DNA from: Glutinoglossum americanum
Taxonomy: Eukaryota > Ascomycota > Geoglossomycetes > Geoglossales > Geoglossaceae
Assembly (NCBI GenBank): GCA_020080175.1
Contig: JAGHQL010000269.1
Location: 1-21,747 of the forward strand
DNA: 21,747 nt
Reading direction: 5' to 3'
Below the pieces are notes generated by a model. That model was given only the letters and a program-made list of their open reading frames with translations, was not told where the DNA came from and ran no database searches. This document shows, in pieces, positions 8,294 through 18,590 of this stretch (positions are counted from its first letter, which is position 1; each line of letters begins with the position of its first letter). The position numbers and the translations under genes are program-made.

Positions 8294-10475
8294 ATGGCGG
8301 GCATTGGTCCCGTAGATCAGCCAGCCTCGAACGGCATTAACACGAAGAGAGTAGCCTATTTCTACGACTCTGATGTCGGCAACTATGCATATGTTGCTGG
8401 CCACCCGATGAAGCCGCATCGCATCCGGATGGCGCATAGTTTGATCATGAACTACGGGCTCTACAAGAAAATGGAGATTTATGTGAGTTTCCCTTTCTCT
8501 CATTGTCAACCCATTTTGTTTAGAAAGATGGTTCCGCGGGAAGCCACCCCTCTAGCCGTTGTTTGTGGGCATTCCCCGTTCTCCTCTACCTACTGCCTTG
8601 CTACAGAACGGAGACACAGATCTAACAATATATATATAGCGTGCTAAACCTGCCAGCCGTCACGAGATGACCCAATTTCATACAGACGAATACGTAGACT
8701 TTCTACAAAAGGTCACTCCAGACAACATGGACGCTTATGCCAAAGAGCAAGGAAAATACAACGTTGGTGACGATTGCCCTGTCTTTGATGGACTTTTTGA
8801 GTTCTGCGGTATTAGTGCTGGGGGAAGTATGGAAGGAGCGGCAAGACTAAATCGCGGGAAATGCGATATTGCCGTGAATTGGGCTGGTGGTCTTCACCAT
8901 GCTAAGAAGAGTGAGGCAAGTGGGTTTTGCTATATTAATGGTAGGTATTGGCTGTTGTAGACTTGTTCCTCCCGGTTTCCGTCCCAGCTTTTTGACTGAC
9001 TCTCCGCTCTCTCTCTCACAGATATCGTACTGGGGATAATCGAACTCTTGCGGTATAAGCAGCGCGTTTTATACATAGATATTGACGTCCATCACGGCGA
9101 CGGTGTTGAGGAGGCATTTTACACTACTGACCGAGTCATGACGGTCTCCTTCCATAAGTATGGCGAATACTTCCCCGGAACGGGCGAACTCCGCGATATT
9201 GGCGTCGGTCAGGGAAAATATTACGCGGTCAACTTCCCTCTTCGCGACGGTATCGATGACGAAAGCTATAAGAACATATTTGAGCCCGTCATCGATAGCG
9301 TGATGGAGTGGTACAAGCCAGAAGCTGTGGTTTTGCAATGCGGTGGGGACAGTCTATCGGGTGATAGGCTTGGATGCTTCAACTTGAGCATGCAAGGACA
9401 TGCAAATTGCGTCAGCTTCGTCAAAAAGTTCAACTTGCCTACTCTTGTTCTGGGTGGGGGAGGCTATACGATGAGGAACGTGTCACGGACCTGGGCATAC
9501 GAGACGAGTGTTCTTGTAGGACAGAAAATTGGTCCAGAGCTTCCATATAATGACTATTACGAGGTGAGTCTTGACTTCCCTAGCTCTATGTTAACGAGTA
9601 GGACGCTAACGTGTGGTGCCTCAAAGTATTTTGGACCCGATTACGAACTCAACGTTCGTCCATCCAACATGGAGAACGCCAACAATAAAGAGTATCTCGA
9701 CAAAATAAAGATGCAAGTAATTGAAAATCTAAAGCGGACGACCTTTGCGCCTTCGGTTCAACTCACCGAAGTTCCCCGAGATCCAGAAGGTATGGATGAC
9801 GAGGCTGACGCGTTACTTGACGATATCGACGAAGATGAGAACAAAGACACTCGTTGGACCCGACGCAGATGGGACAAGCATCGTGATAAGGAGGGCGAAT
9901 TTAGTGAGAGCGATGATGAAGATGAGGCTAGCAAAGCTGGAGTGCGAAGGCAATCTGGCCAGGCTAGGCGCCGAAATATTATGGATTATCAAAACCCCTT
10001 ATCTGTGGATGCTGGAGCAGATAGTGGCATGGCAACTCCTGAGCCACGAATGAGTCAAAATGGTGAGGATGATACGGTGGCTGGCGCCGGTATAGCTGAT
10101 AGGGCTACGATTATAGGTAAGAGATCCACATCTATCACACCACCAACTCTCGGCGAAGCTTCGGGTTCACCAACCGGTTCAAATCAAGCTGCCGCTGTAG
10201 ACATTGATGGTGATGTCGATATGGATGCTGTGTCTATTGTCGACGAATTTGGCGATGCGATCCCTATGTCTCCGCGGACAGCCCTAGAAGGCTCGGCCAT
10301 GAGCAAAACGCCCCCATTTTCTCCCCACAAACCGGCTCGCCCCGAAATATATGAGCCTGATGATGCGGAGGAATTGGATACCAAAGAAGACCCTTCAATA
10401 GCAAATCTCAGAACCGGCGATGACATAGAACAACACATCGATAGGGAGGAATATGGCCCAAAGGCTAGGCAGTAA
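8294..10475 (+). CDS. RPD3: Class I histone deacetylase Rpd3 (RpdA)
   Basis: Exons are 8294-8482, 8640-8940, 9022-9563 and 9627-10475 (626 aa). Introns are 157, 81 and 63 bp with donors GTGAGT, GTAGGT and GTGAGT. The class I deacetylase domain covers about residues 18-390: [12 protein letters not shown], active-site pair H149-H150 in [13 protein letters not shown], zinc ligands D185 and H187 in DIDVHHGDG, and [14 protein letters not shown]. Rpd3 removes acetyl groups from histone tails in Sin3 complexes. The tail after about 400 is acidic, with a basic block ([13 protein letters not shown], about 420-432) between acidic tracts. This fits the fungal-specific C-terminal extension reported as essential for Aspergillus RpdA. 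The third intron (9564-9626) is 63 nt with no in-frame stop, so reading straight through it adds 21 residues; the junction [14 protein letters not shown] shows it is spliced. Confidence 0.96.
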
Positions 10476-10891
10476 GGCCGAGGAATCCTAAGTAAGACAG
10501 AACTCGGCAAGGTTTGCTTTAGGACTGATGGGACTGGTAGATTATATAGCGAGATATTTACGCTTCTGCAATGGTTGGCGTAGCAAGGCGAAGGCGTAAA
10601 GTGCTTGGGATATATGTGCTTTTCATGTCACTTGTAGAGTAGTTCCTATTCTTGTGCATTATTATGTCTGGTGAACATACCAAAATTCCCTCATTTTGCG
10701 AGGTGTTTTCAGGCATTTATCGAGGATATGGGACTGCTACCAAGGGCATAAGCCCTAATTCGCCTAATACTGCCAAGACTTGCACACATCGAAATTGATC
10801 GTAGCTCTCAGTGATCGCGCAACTTCAAAATCGAGGCTGTGACTAAGTAGATTTATCCCCAGTTAGTTCTTGATCTGAACCAAACGTCAAC
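10476..10891. other. Intergenic: RPD3 3' flank and RPL23 promoter
   Basis: 416 bp between two plus-strand genes. The first part is presumably RPD3 3' untranslated region. The part nearest RPL23 holds an AGCCCTAA box, listed separately. No further gene is seen. Confidence 0.5.
10751..10758 (+). promoter_or_regulatory. Tbf1-like AGCCCTAA box upstream of RPL23
   Basis: AGCCCTAA lies about 135 bp upstream of the RPL23 ATG. Tbf1 sites of the type (A/G)(A/C)CCCTAA are known regulators of ribosomal-protein genes in ascomycetes outside the Saccharomyces lineage. Sequence and position match. Binding is inferred. Confidence 0.4.
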
Positions 10892-11713
10892 ATGTCTAAG
10901 AGAGGGTATGTTTAGTCCACCGCATGCGTCTGTCCTCGGCCGTGTTGGAGCTGGACAGCATGAGGTTGAATTAATGTATAGCTAGCTGACATCTCACCGG
11001 GAGCTAGACGTGGTGGTTCCTCTGGCAACAAGCTCAAGATGACCTTGGGTCTCCCAGTGTACGTCCCATTCTCCACTCCCCACTCAATTCAACAACGGAA
11101 CTTACCCGCAACTACAGAGGCGCGGTAATGAACTGCTGCGACAACTCCGGCGCTCGAAATCTCTACATCATCTCCGTCAAGGGCATCGGTGCACGGCTGA
11201 ATCGGCTACCTGCCGCAGGTGTGGGCGATATGGTCATGGCGACGGTTAAGAAGGGGAAGCCAGAATTGAGGAAGAAGGTCATGCCTGCGGTGGTGGTGCG
11301 GCAGAGTAAGCCTTGGAGGAGAGCCGATGGGATCTACTTGTACTTTGAGGATAATGCTGGAGTTGTGAGTGGCTAGTTGTTTGCTTGTTTGGCTCAGAAA
11401 GTGCACTCTATTGGGAAGGTATACGAGAGGGGAGATATTGCAGGCGGGGGGTGGTATCCGCACATATCAGTTTGATGGTGGACTGTTGGCAGTGTTGTGT
11501 TGTATCTGACATATTGGGTCGTGGCAGATCGTCAATCCGAAGGGCGAGATGAAAGGCTCTGCAATCACTGGACCCGTTGGGAAAGAGGCCGCTGAGTTAT
11601 GGCCAGTAAGCAACCACCCTCTTCCCTTCTTTGACGGATCTAGTATTTAATACAGGTGCTGATATGGGAAATAACAACAGCGTATCGCAAGCAACTCTGG
11701 TGTGGTGATGTGA
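10892..11713 (+). CDS. RPL23: 60S ribosomal protein L23 (uL14)
   Basis: Five exons: 10892-10905, 11008-11058, 11118-11364, 11528-11605 and 11681-11713, giving 140 aa, the family's usual size. Introns are 102, 59, 163 and 75 bp with donors GTATGT, GTACGT, GTGAGT and GTAAGC. The protein begins [20 protein letters not shown], carries the uL14 signature around [20 protein letters not shown], and ends [12 protein letters not shown]. uL14 sits at the subunit interface of the large ribosomal subunit near the factor-binding region. The first exon encodes only four complete codons and the last only ten, so the ends are easily missed. ATG context CGTCAACATGTC is favourable. Four introns in a 423-bp coding sequence is dense but usual for ribosomal-protein genes of filamentous fungi. 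Confidence 0.96.
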
Positions 11714-12809
11714 GTGGGGTAGTATTTTCTGTCTCTGGGTCATTTCACTAGCACGGGGTTCTTCGGGGGAGCGGGGTTGTTATCCTAGATACTTGTCTCC
11801 AACCGACGCTTATCGTTGCCGACTGAAACAAAAAAAAAGGATCTTTGATTCCCCTCGACCAACAGTGCTTTGTTTTGAATTTGCACGTGGGTTTGAGACG
11901 GCGGATATTGGTAGGATGGAGAGAATCACAGAACCCTCCACCGTTGTCCCCGGGTGTATAGCTGCGGGGTAGGAATATTAGAAGCTTGATGATGATCGAC
12001 TGGTTCCTCTGGTGGGAATTGTCGTCCTCCCCCCCACAGTTTTATAAGAGTGCCTCATCAGAATTCACCAACTACTACAGCATAATTTTCTACGTCACAA
12101 GGCAGCAACATCCCATTCTAGGGTATTGACAAGTCCTTATTCGATTAGCTAGTGAGCACGATACGTACATCAGGAGCCGCCACACCAGCCTCCATCGTAG
12201 AAACAAAAAAATGTTCATAAAGGGTATGTCGCGTATTATGCACGAAACTTGAGAAGTCCTTTCCGCAATGAAAAAGGATAACCTTCCTGAGTGGCTAGTG
12301 AGTCAACCCCACGGCACTAAAGTCGATAGGGAGACAAACGCCTCAAGCCAACGACCAAGTCGCCTTAGGATTCTGCCATCCCTGGCGGAAGTAAACGACG
12401 GTAAACGCAGATAAACAGAGATGGTATATGGTAAGTAACCTGACCGAAAGCGTTTTCATGACCCGATTGACTTCAGTTTTCTCAGAAGGCACTCCAGATT
12501 CTATAAAACAATAAGGGCCTTGACATAGTGGCCATGTCTTCTAGAATAATAACGGAAAGCAATGAGTAGTCTAGAAACCATAGTAAGCGCGTGTGCCCAA
12601 CACGACCCGGGCATTCTGGAGGATACGCTTGACAGCTCCCCTTTCTTGCAGATAGCATGTCTGTGACACATTCGCGAACCCTGGTGTGTTAGGGATGTAG
12701 AAGCGATACGTTGAGAGGTAGTGACATTGTAAACGGGGTTTTTAAGGCTGCGAGTGACCCAAACCGTATCCAGAGACTAATATAGCCAAGGCATCATTTA
12801 CGACTATTA
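11714..12809. other. Convergent intergenic interval, no gene seen
   Basis: About 1.1 kb between the RPL23 stop (plus strand) and the stop of the AT-hook gene (minus strand), so it should contain two 3' untranslated regions. I see no open frame worth calling, no tRNA-like arms, no repeats and no transposon ends. A GCACGTGG hexamer core lies near 11884. A purely A run (about nine) lies near 11830. Confidence 0.5.
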
Positions 12810-15800
12810 CTATCCATAATACGAGTCGTCTCCATCATCGTCAATATCATCCGAGGAGTCTGTGCTCTGCATGCCTTCACTGTCTGCATCAAAGTTCGGT
12901 GGGGAGATCTTCATCCTCTTGCCCAAACTCGACGTGTCGTCTCCAACTAGCCCCCGTTTCTTGGCTGGCTTGTCGGAAATGCTTCCGCCAACAAGCTGCT
13001 GGTACTGGCCAAACGCTGTATGCTCCCCGAGAGGAGGATTTGGAGCGGTGGTAACATCACCCCCGCTAGTTGCCTTATCTATGTTAAGCATTGGCTTGGC
13101 AAGAAGACCTTTGGATGCTGATTTAGGAGGCCGGCCTCGCCTCTTCGGCCTATGGGCTTTGTCGTCCACTTCCGTAGCTCCAACAGTTAAGTTCGTCGAT
13201 TGCTTTGGAGGGCGGCCTCGGCGTTTCTGTAGAAGCTGCGTGTCGCCTCTATCTGCATTCGTATCTTTGGGTTTCCCGGTGCTTGTTTTTTGTGAACTTA
13301 ACCCAGCTGCCTGCGCGCCGGCATCTGTAGAGGTAGTGGCGGCGGCGGCAGCAGCGGCAGCAGCTTCAATTCGAGCTCTCTCCAGTGATTTCCGCTTATC
13401 CCACCATGCTTGCATAGCCGCTGACCGCTTTTCAGATTTCGGTTTCTTTACAGGCTCGCTGGAGGCTGCTTCAATAGGCGTCCCAGGAGCGCCATTGCTG
13501 CCTATCTTCTGCTTCCCTTTTCCAATCTCCACGTTCTGGGCTTTCGTTCCGGCAGCCTGATTGGACGGGGGCTTTACCGATTTGAAATTCTTGGGCGGGC
13601 GTCCGCGTCGCTTGATAACCGGCGCTGGAGTACCCTCGGACTCTGTGCTTGTGGCGGAGAAAGTGTCAGTATTTCGTATATCCTGTACCCGTGCTGGAAG
13701 GGGGTTCAGTCTCGGTCGGCCCCGTCGTTTTGGCGCATCTGACTGCTCAGGGGTGTCAGCATCCATAAGATCTGCAGCTCGTTTAGCGCTCCTCCTGGTT
13801 ATGGGAGCTTCCGTGCCATTCTGCGCTCCAGTCAGACGTCCCCCATCTGCCCCTGACCCATTAGGATCGCTAGTCCCATCCCCTCTCCTCGATCTAGTGC
13901 GCCTTCCCCCATCCTGAGTCCCTGCATCCGAATCTATAGCTAAGCCTCTCAAGCCAGGACCCCGACGCCGGAGCTCACGGCCTCCGACCATACGTCCAGT
14001 CCTTTGAGCCATAGGATCCTGTAGGCCACGCTTCTTAGGATTTGGATCCCATTTGTACCCATACAGGTCGGCCTCCTTTTGGTCCTCAAACACGATTGGA
14101 TCAAGCGCAGCCCGGGGGTTGTGTGCTTTTCGCTGTTGGAGTCTTGCCACCCTTGCCTCGATCGCCATCCACTCATCCTGCCAAATTTTCAGGGTGTCTG
14201 CTGCGTTTTGGACGCTTTGATATAGAGAGCGTGTTGACTTGTCCTCTGGATCCTGTAGTGATGCCAAAAACTTCTCTGGGTCTGTGATCGTCCTAAACTT
14301 GGAAGATATGACCGCCTCGATATTGTCAACTGCAGGAGACTCGTTTTCGTCACTTGAAATATCTTCCTCATAGGGCCCAGGAAGCTGCTCATTGTCGGAC
14401 ATAGGTTCTGATACCGTCCTCTCCGAGTCTGACATTGGTATATCCCTGAAATCAGGAATGGTGTGAAGGGGACCGCTGAGGATAGGTGGGTCATCAATGA
14501 GGAGGCCTTCGTCGTCTTCGTCATCAGTAGCAACATTGTCGGATCCGAGGTCTTCAAGGAACATCGTTGTTCGATCCACTAGCCCTAAATATTCATCATC
14601 CGCATCCTCAGGGGGCCGTGGCCACTCTTCCTCTAAACAAGACAAGATGTGCTGACGTAAATCCTGCATGGGTATAAGTAGTGTTTGGTAGAAGGAGAAG
14701 GGTGAGAATGGCTACTTACGGGAGTCGACATATCTCGGAATTTCTCTTTGCACACGGGACATTCCTTTACAATATATGAAGGCTTGAGTAGTCCACCTCG
14801 ACTGGAAGTAACCGAACCGCTAGAAAAACGTCTCATCCTATGGGGGTGCGTGAGGTCTTTCGTTTCATCGACCGAACCATCCACGAACTCGTTGGTAGCA
14901 ACCCCGACGTCCTTCTGGCTGGGTATCCCCCGAGGGGATTCCTCGTCAAAAACAGGTTGCTCCTCGGAAACAATTCTCTTATCGGGGTGAACTTGAGGGC
15001 TCGGGGTTAAGTGCCCGGTAGTGATTGACTTTTGGTCTAGGATAGCTTGCTCATCTAGAACTATTGCCTCCTCATCAGCGATAGCGCGCTCATTGGGAGT
15101 TATTCTCTCATCGCCCGGAATAGCCTGCTGGTTGGGGACCACCCGCTCATCGAAAATCACGGCCCCACCATGAACACGCTTGTAGAGGATCATCGCGTCT
15201 TCCCCTGTAGCTAGGACAACCTCTTCGCCCGAAGTCACTGCCTCCTTGCCAGAAACACCCGGCTCATGGAGAGTAGCCTGCTCACTTACGATCACCATTT
15301 CCTTGTCATACACACCTTGCCCATCAAGAATAGATTGATTATTAGGAGCCATCTTCGCGTCATTGGGTGCATCTCGCTTGTCAAAGATATTCCGCTCGTC
15401 AAGCTCTGTCGACTCATATTCAGAGATAGCTTTCTTATCGGGGGTGGCCTGCTCATCAAGGACGATCAGCTCCTCATCAGGAATAGCCTGCTTGTCGAGT
15501 ATCCTTGCGTCTCCGTGAGGAATAACCAACTCGCTATCAATCACCTCCTGCTCCTCCAGAAAGGCCTGCTTTCCATAGAGTATGTCTTGTGCTGTGAAAG
15601 CTTCCTCTATGGTAGGAATCACCGTTTGCTCATCATGAGTACCCCACTCCCCAGTAGTCCCCTGTTCTGTCAGGGTTATCAGCCTAGTGTCAGGTGTGAC
15701 AGCTTCAGCCTCAATAACCCGCCCAATAAGGGCGTCTGTTTCCTCTCTCGGTATAACTCTCTTTCCAAGAGCCATTGTCACCTCAGAAATCGCCAGGTCT

Positions 15801-17617
15801 TCGGAAGTATTCAGATCAACAACAATCGCCTCTTCTTCAGGTATGGCCTTTCCGTCGGAGGTAATCTGCTCCACGAGAGATTTCTGCTCAACAATAGTCG
15901 CTGTCACCTCAGAAATCGCCAGGTCTTCGGAAGTATTCAGATCAACAACAATCGCCTCTTCTTCAGGTATGGCCTTTCCGTCGGAGGTAATCTGCTCCAC
16001 GAGAGATTTCTGCTCAACAATAGTCGCTGTCACCTCTTCAGAGATAAGTTGCTCATCAGAAATATCCCGTTTAGAGATTTTCCGTTCGGCAAGAGCTGCT
16101 GCCTCGTCTTCGGGCAAAACCTCTTCTTCAGTGATCTCTCGCTTGGTAGGAATGGCCACCTGCTCTCCAAGAATCGGCTGCAGTTCAGGAGCCATCCGCT
16201 GCTCCCTCAAAATCGGTGACTTTTCGGGGTTCGTCGGCTGTTCAAGATATATCTTTGTATCCTCGAGGACTATTTGGGGTTCAGGACTTGTCCCCTGCTT
16301 GGTGGTGGGTTCTTCTTCGTAGACCATCCGCTGTGTAGGGATAAACGGAGGCTGAATAGGTTCGGCAAATTCTTGAAGGTATTTTGATGGATTTACCGTA
16401 GAATCCGGTCCCGCAAGCTCTGTCTTAACTCCATCTCCAAATTTGTCCGAATCAAACCTCACTTCGGCGACGACCCAATCTTTTGGTCCAGTTTCTGTTG
16501 GCTCACCAGGCATAGAGGGACCCGCCGTGGGTTGGCATTCTTCGAAGCGCTGAAAGGGTTGACCCTGAGTGCCTGCATGTTCGCTAGCGGTGTCTTCCAA
16601 GGCATGGACGTCGTCCGACGCTTCACTATCACCGTCGCCCAGGGCGGCATACATATCATCAGTTGACTGATCACTGACGGTGTAATCGGCACTTGGGCTG
16701 CTCGCGGCTGTTGTCGCTTCATCCATATGCAGTTCAGCATCGGGGTCGGCGCGCATATGCATATTCAGGTCTTGGTCTCCATCTCCCCAGGCCCCAATCG
16801 TGTTTACTCCAGCTTGGCTTAAGTCACCACTAACGTAAGCTTGCACTGGTTGACTGACACTCGGGGGAATTTCTTGCCCGGCGATTGGGCTGCTCGGCGT
16901 CAGATCTACAATCCCATCCTCCTCCTTGAAAACGACCCGTTGCGAGGTCACACTAGTTCTCATCGGACCTATCAATAACGTAGCCGGCGGGGATGGCTCT
17001 CTGGTGTATAAGGTCGTATGGGCCTTGCTGGGGATAATATAAATACTTGGCTCGATGCTGGGTTTCTGTCGTTTCCCGCTAACAGCGGACTCCGGAATGT
17101 CTTCAACGTCTTCAGCCTTTCGCTTCAGTGAGAGCAGACTAGGCAGTGGTTCGGTTGGAATCTTAACATGATCGCCACCCTGAGCATCTTCGCCATCTGA
17201 GAGAGTGAGGTCGATTTCGATCCGTGGCCGCTTTGAACCGCCCCTGGCAAGAAAGGGTTCATCATCTTGTTCCTCGCGAAAGTGCTTCCCGGGAGGCGCA
17301 TGTGCAGTAATAACAGAGCTCCATGGCCCTTTATCCATCATTCCTCGCCTGAGACCAGAAATTGTAAAGATACCGGTCTCTCTATCGTATGAGCTCCCCA
17401 CGTCAACCAGTGTTATCTGGTAATCTGACGAGTCTTGTTTTGTGCTGGCAGTTTTTTTAGCTGCCGTCGAAGCCGATCCACTAGTTGTCCTTGAATGACG
17501 GGTCTGTCTCCGGTCCACCGCCGGAGACTTAACAATTGGTTTCTTTGGTCGCTGTGCGCTGGTGTTCGGAATTTTTGGAGGCCTACCACGTCGTTTTGGC
17601 TGAGGTTGCAGCTCCAT
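12810..17617 (-). CDS. Large AT-hook protein with SIM-like motifs and UBZ4-like zinc finger
   Basis: Exons are 17617-14720 and 14663-12810 (1583 aa). The 56-bp intron has a GTAAGT donor and ATGCAG acceptor. The start is firm in frame: an in-frame TAG immediately precedes this ATG. AT-hooks (KRRGRPPK or KRRGRPR) lie at about 8-15, 1278-1284, 1317-1324, 1446-1453 and 1473-1480. SUMO-interaction-like motifs are IEIDLTLSDGED (133-144) and GIVDLTPSS (235-243). An acidic, isoleucine-rich degenerate repeat fills about 435-875. A CCHC finger has C953, C956, H971 and C975, with CPVC on exon 1 and HILSC on exon 2. A block at about 1083-1200 (WQDEW...FEDQKEADLYGYKWDP...VGGRELRRR) is the best-ordered part of the second half and is probably conserved. 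A poly-Ala run follows at about 1399-1408. A nuclear, AT-rich-DNA-binding role is likely. SUMO/ubiquitin reading is inference, and the family name is unknown to me. Confidence 0.88.
15781..16032. repeat. Perfect 126-bp tandem duplication inside the AT-hook gene
   Basis: Copies 15781-15906 and 15907-16032 are identical base for base by my reading. The unit is 42 codons, so the frame is preserved and the protein carries the same 42 residues twice (about residues 529-612, from VTATIVEQKSLVEQ to SEDLAISE). The following sequence starts with the same CCTC and then diverges. Identity including silent sites points to a recent duplication or recent homogenisation. Confidence 0.9.
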
Positions 17618-18590
17618 CTACAGGAGGAACCATCAGCTCTATGATAGGAGATCATACTCGCAAGGATGAAATTATCAAACGACGAGCAAGAGGAAATTCC
17701 AGAACAGGAAAAACCAAAGACCAGCAAACACAAGACTAATAACGAAAACCGAGCGAACGATCCGAGACGAGACATGGTATCCAATGAGATGAAGTGAACC
17801 AAACCAACACATCGCTTAAAACTTGATTAGAGCACCAAAAGCGAGAGAGCGCAAGCATAGTTAGGAAGCATGAAGGAGCAGAAGGAACAAGTGAACGAGT
17901 GGTAAATGCCACAAGAACAATGAATAGCCGCCCTTACAAGTCTAGGCCAAGCGCTGACGATCGTCGCCAGAAATGGTCTATACGAAGCAAGACGATTTCA
18001 ACCAAACACCCAAAATAGAGCATTTGCCGACATTTAAACGGATGTAAACGCGGCATAGATCATTGCTTTAACGGACCGTTTGTAATTGAAATGGAACGGG
18101 AACTTACGGAATATCCTGAGCGCGTCTAGGGAGCACAATGAACGTTTTGCGTGAAATGATTTCTGTACAGCTTGATGGTGCGCGGGAACCAACGCCCAGT
18201 AGATTAATGCTGACCGATGACCGATGCTGCGATCTGAAAAAAAGATGGACGACTGATGCAAGAAGCAGAATTACAGCGTATGAGTAATTACCTGAAGAAG
18301 TAAAACTGTTCGGATGAAACTGGAGAAGGAGGGACAGCTAAGTCGGAAAGCTGAGAAGTATGTTATTTGTTGGAGGAAACAAAATCGAGCAGAAGCAAAG
18401 GACGAAAGCCTCGCCAAGGCTCCGCATGTAACGTGCACCAATTGGCGACAATGCTCGATTAGTCGATTAGGAACCGGCTTATCCAACAATAAGAACAATA
18501 AGACAATCTCCATTCAGCTACCGCCTACAATATACATCGTCGAAGCATTCGCTCGCGTTAAGTAATTTATTAAGGCCTTGCGCGGCAGAC
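17618..18590. promoter_or_regulatory. Divergent promoter interval between the AT-hook gene and the MTC1-family gene
   Basis: 973 bp between two divergent starts (17617 minus, 18591 plus), so it should carry both promoters and leaders. Two near-adjacent copies of CGATTAG lie near 18456-18470, on the MTC1 side. A small odd-centred inverted repeat AACGG-A-CCGTT lies near 18070. A short hydrophobic minus-strand frame upstream of the AT-hook start is not supported as a gene. No tRNA or repeat is seen. Confidence 0.5.

Noticed and set aside
11472-11509. C/D-box-like pair (TGATGG and CTGA) inside RPL23 intron 3, considered as an intronic snoRNA
   Set aside because: The C box has a mismatch, the boxes are only about 28 nt apart and the terminal stem is poor.
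12862-13917. Long plus-strand open frames opposite exon 2 of the AT-hook gene
   Set aside because: They mirror the AT-hook codons (repeated GGRPRR from reversed RRGRPP) and have no family resemblance.
15266-16322. Plus-strand open frames of 317 and 211 codons opposite the repeat region
   Set aside because: They are the complement of a repeated low-stop composition and carry the same 126-bp duplication; the minus strand has the coherent protein.
17618-17657. Possible 5' leader intron ending in TAG directly before the AT-hook ATG
   Set aside because: The nearest GT donor would give an intron of only about 40 nt, shorter than any supported intron here.
17413-17802. Minus-strand frame with a hydrophobic, signal-peptide-like start just upstream of the AT-hook gene
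   Set aside because: It overlaps the AT-hook coding start in another frame, I could not splice it in frame to the AT-hook exon, and a secretory signal does not fit a nuclear protein.
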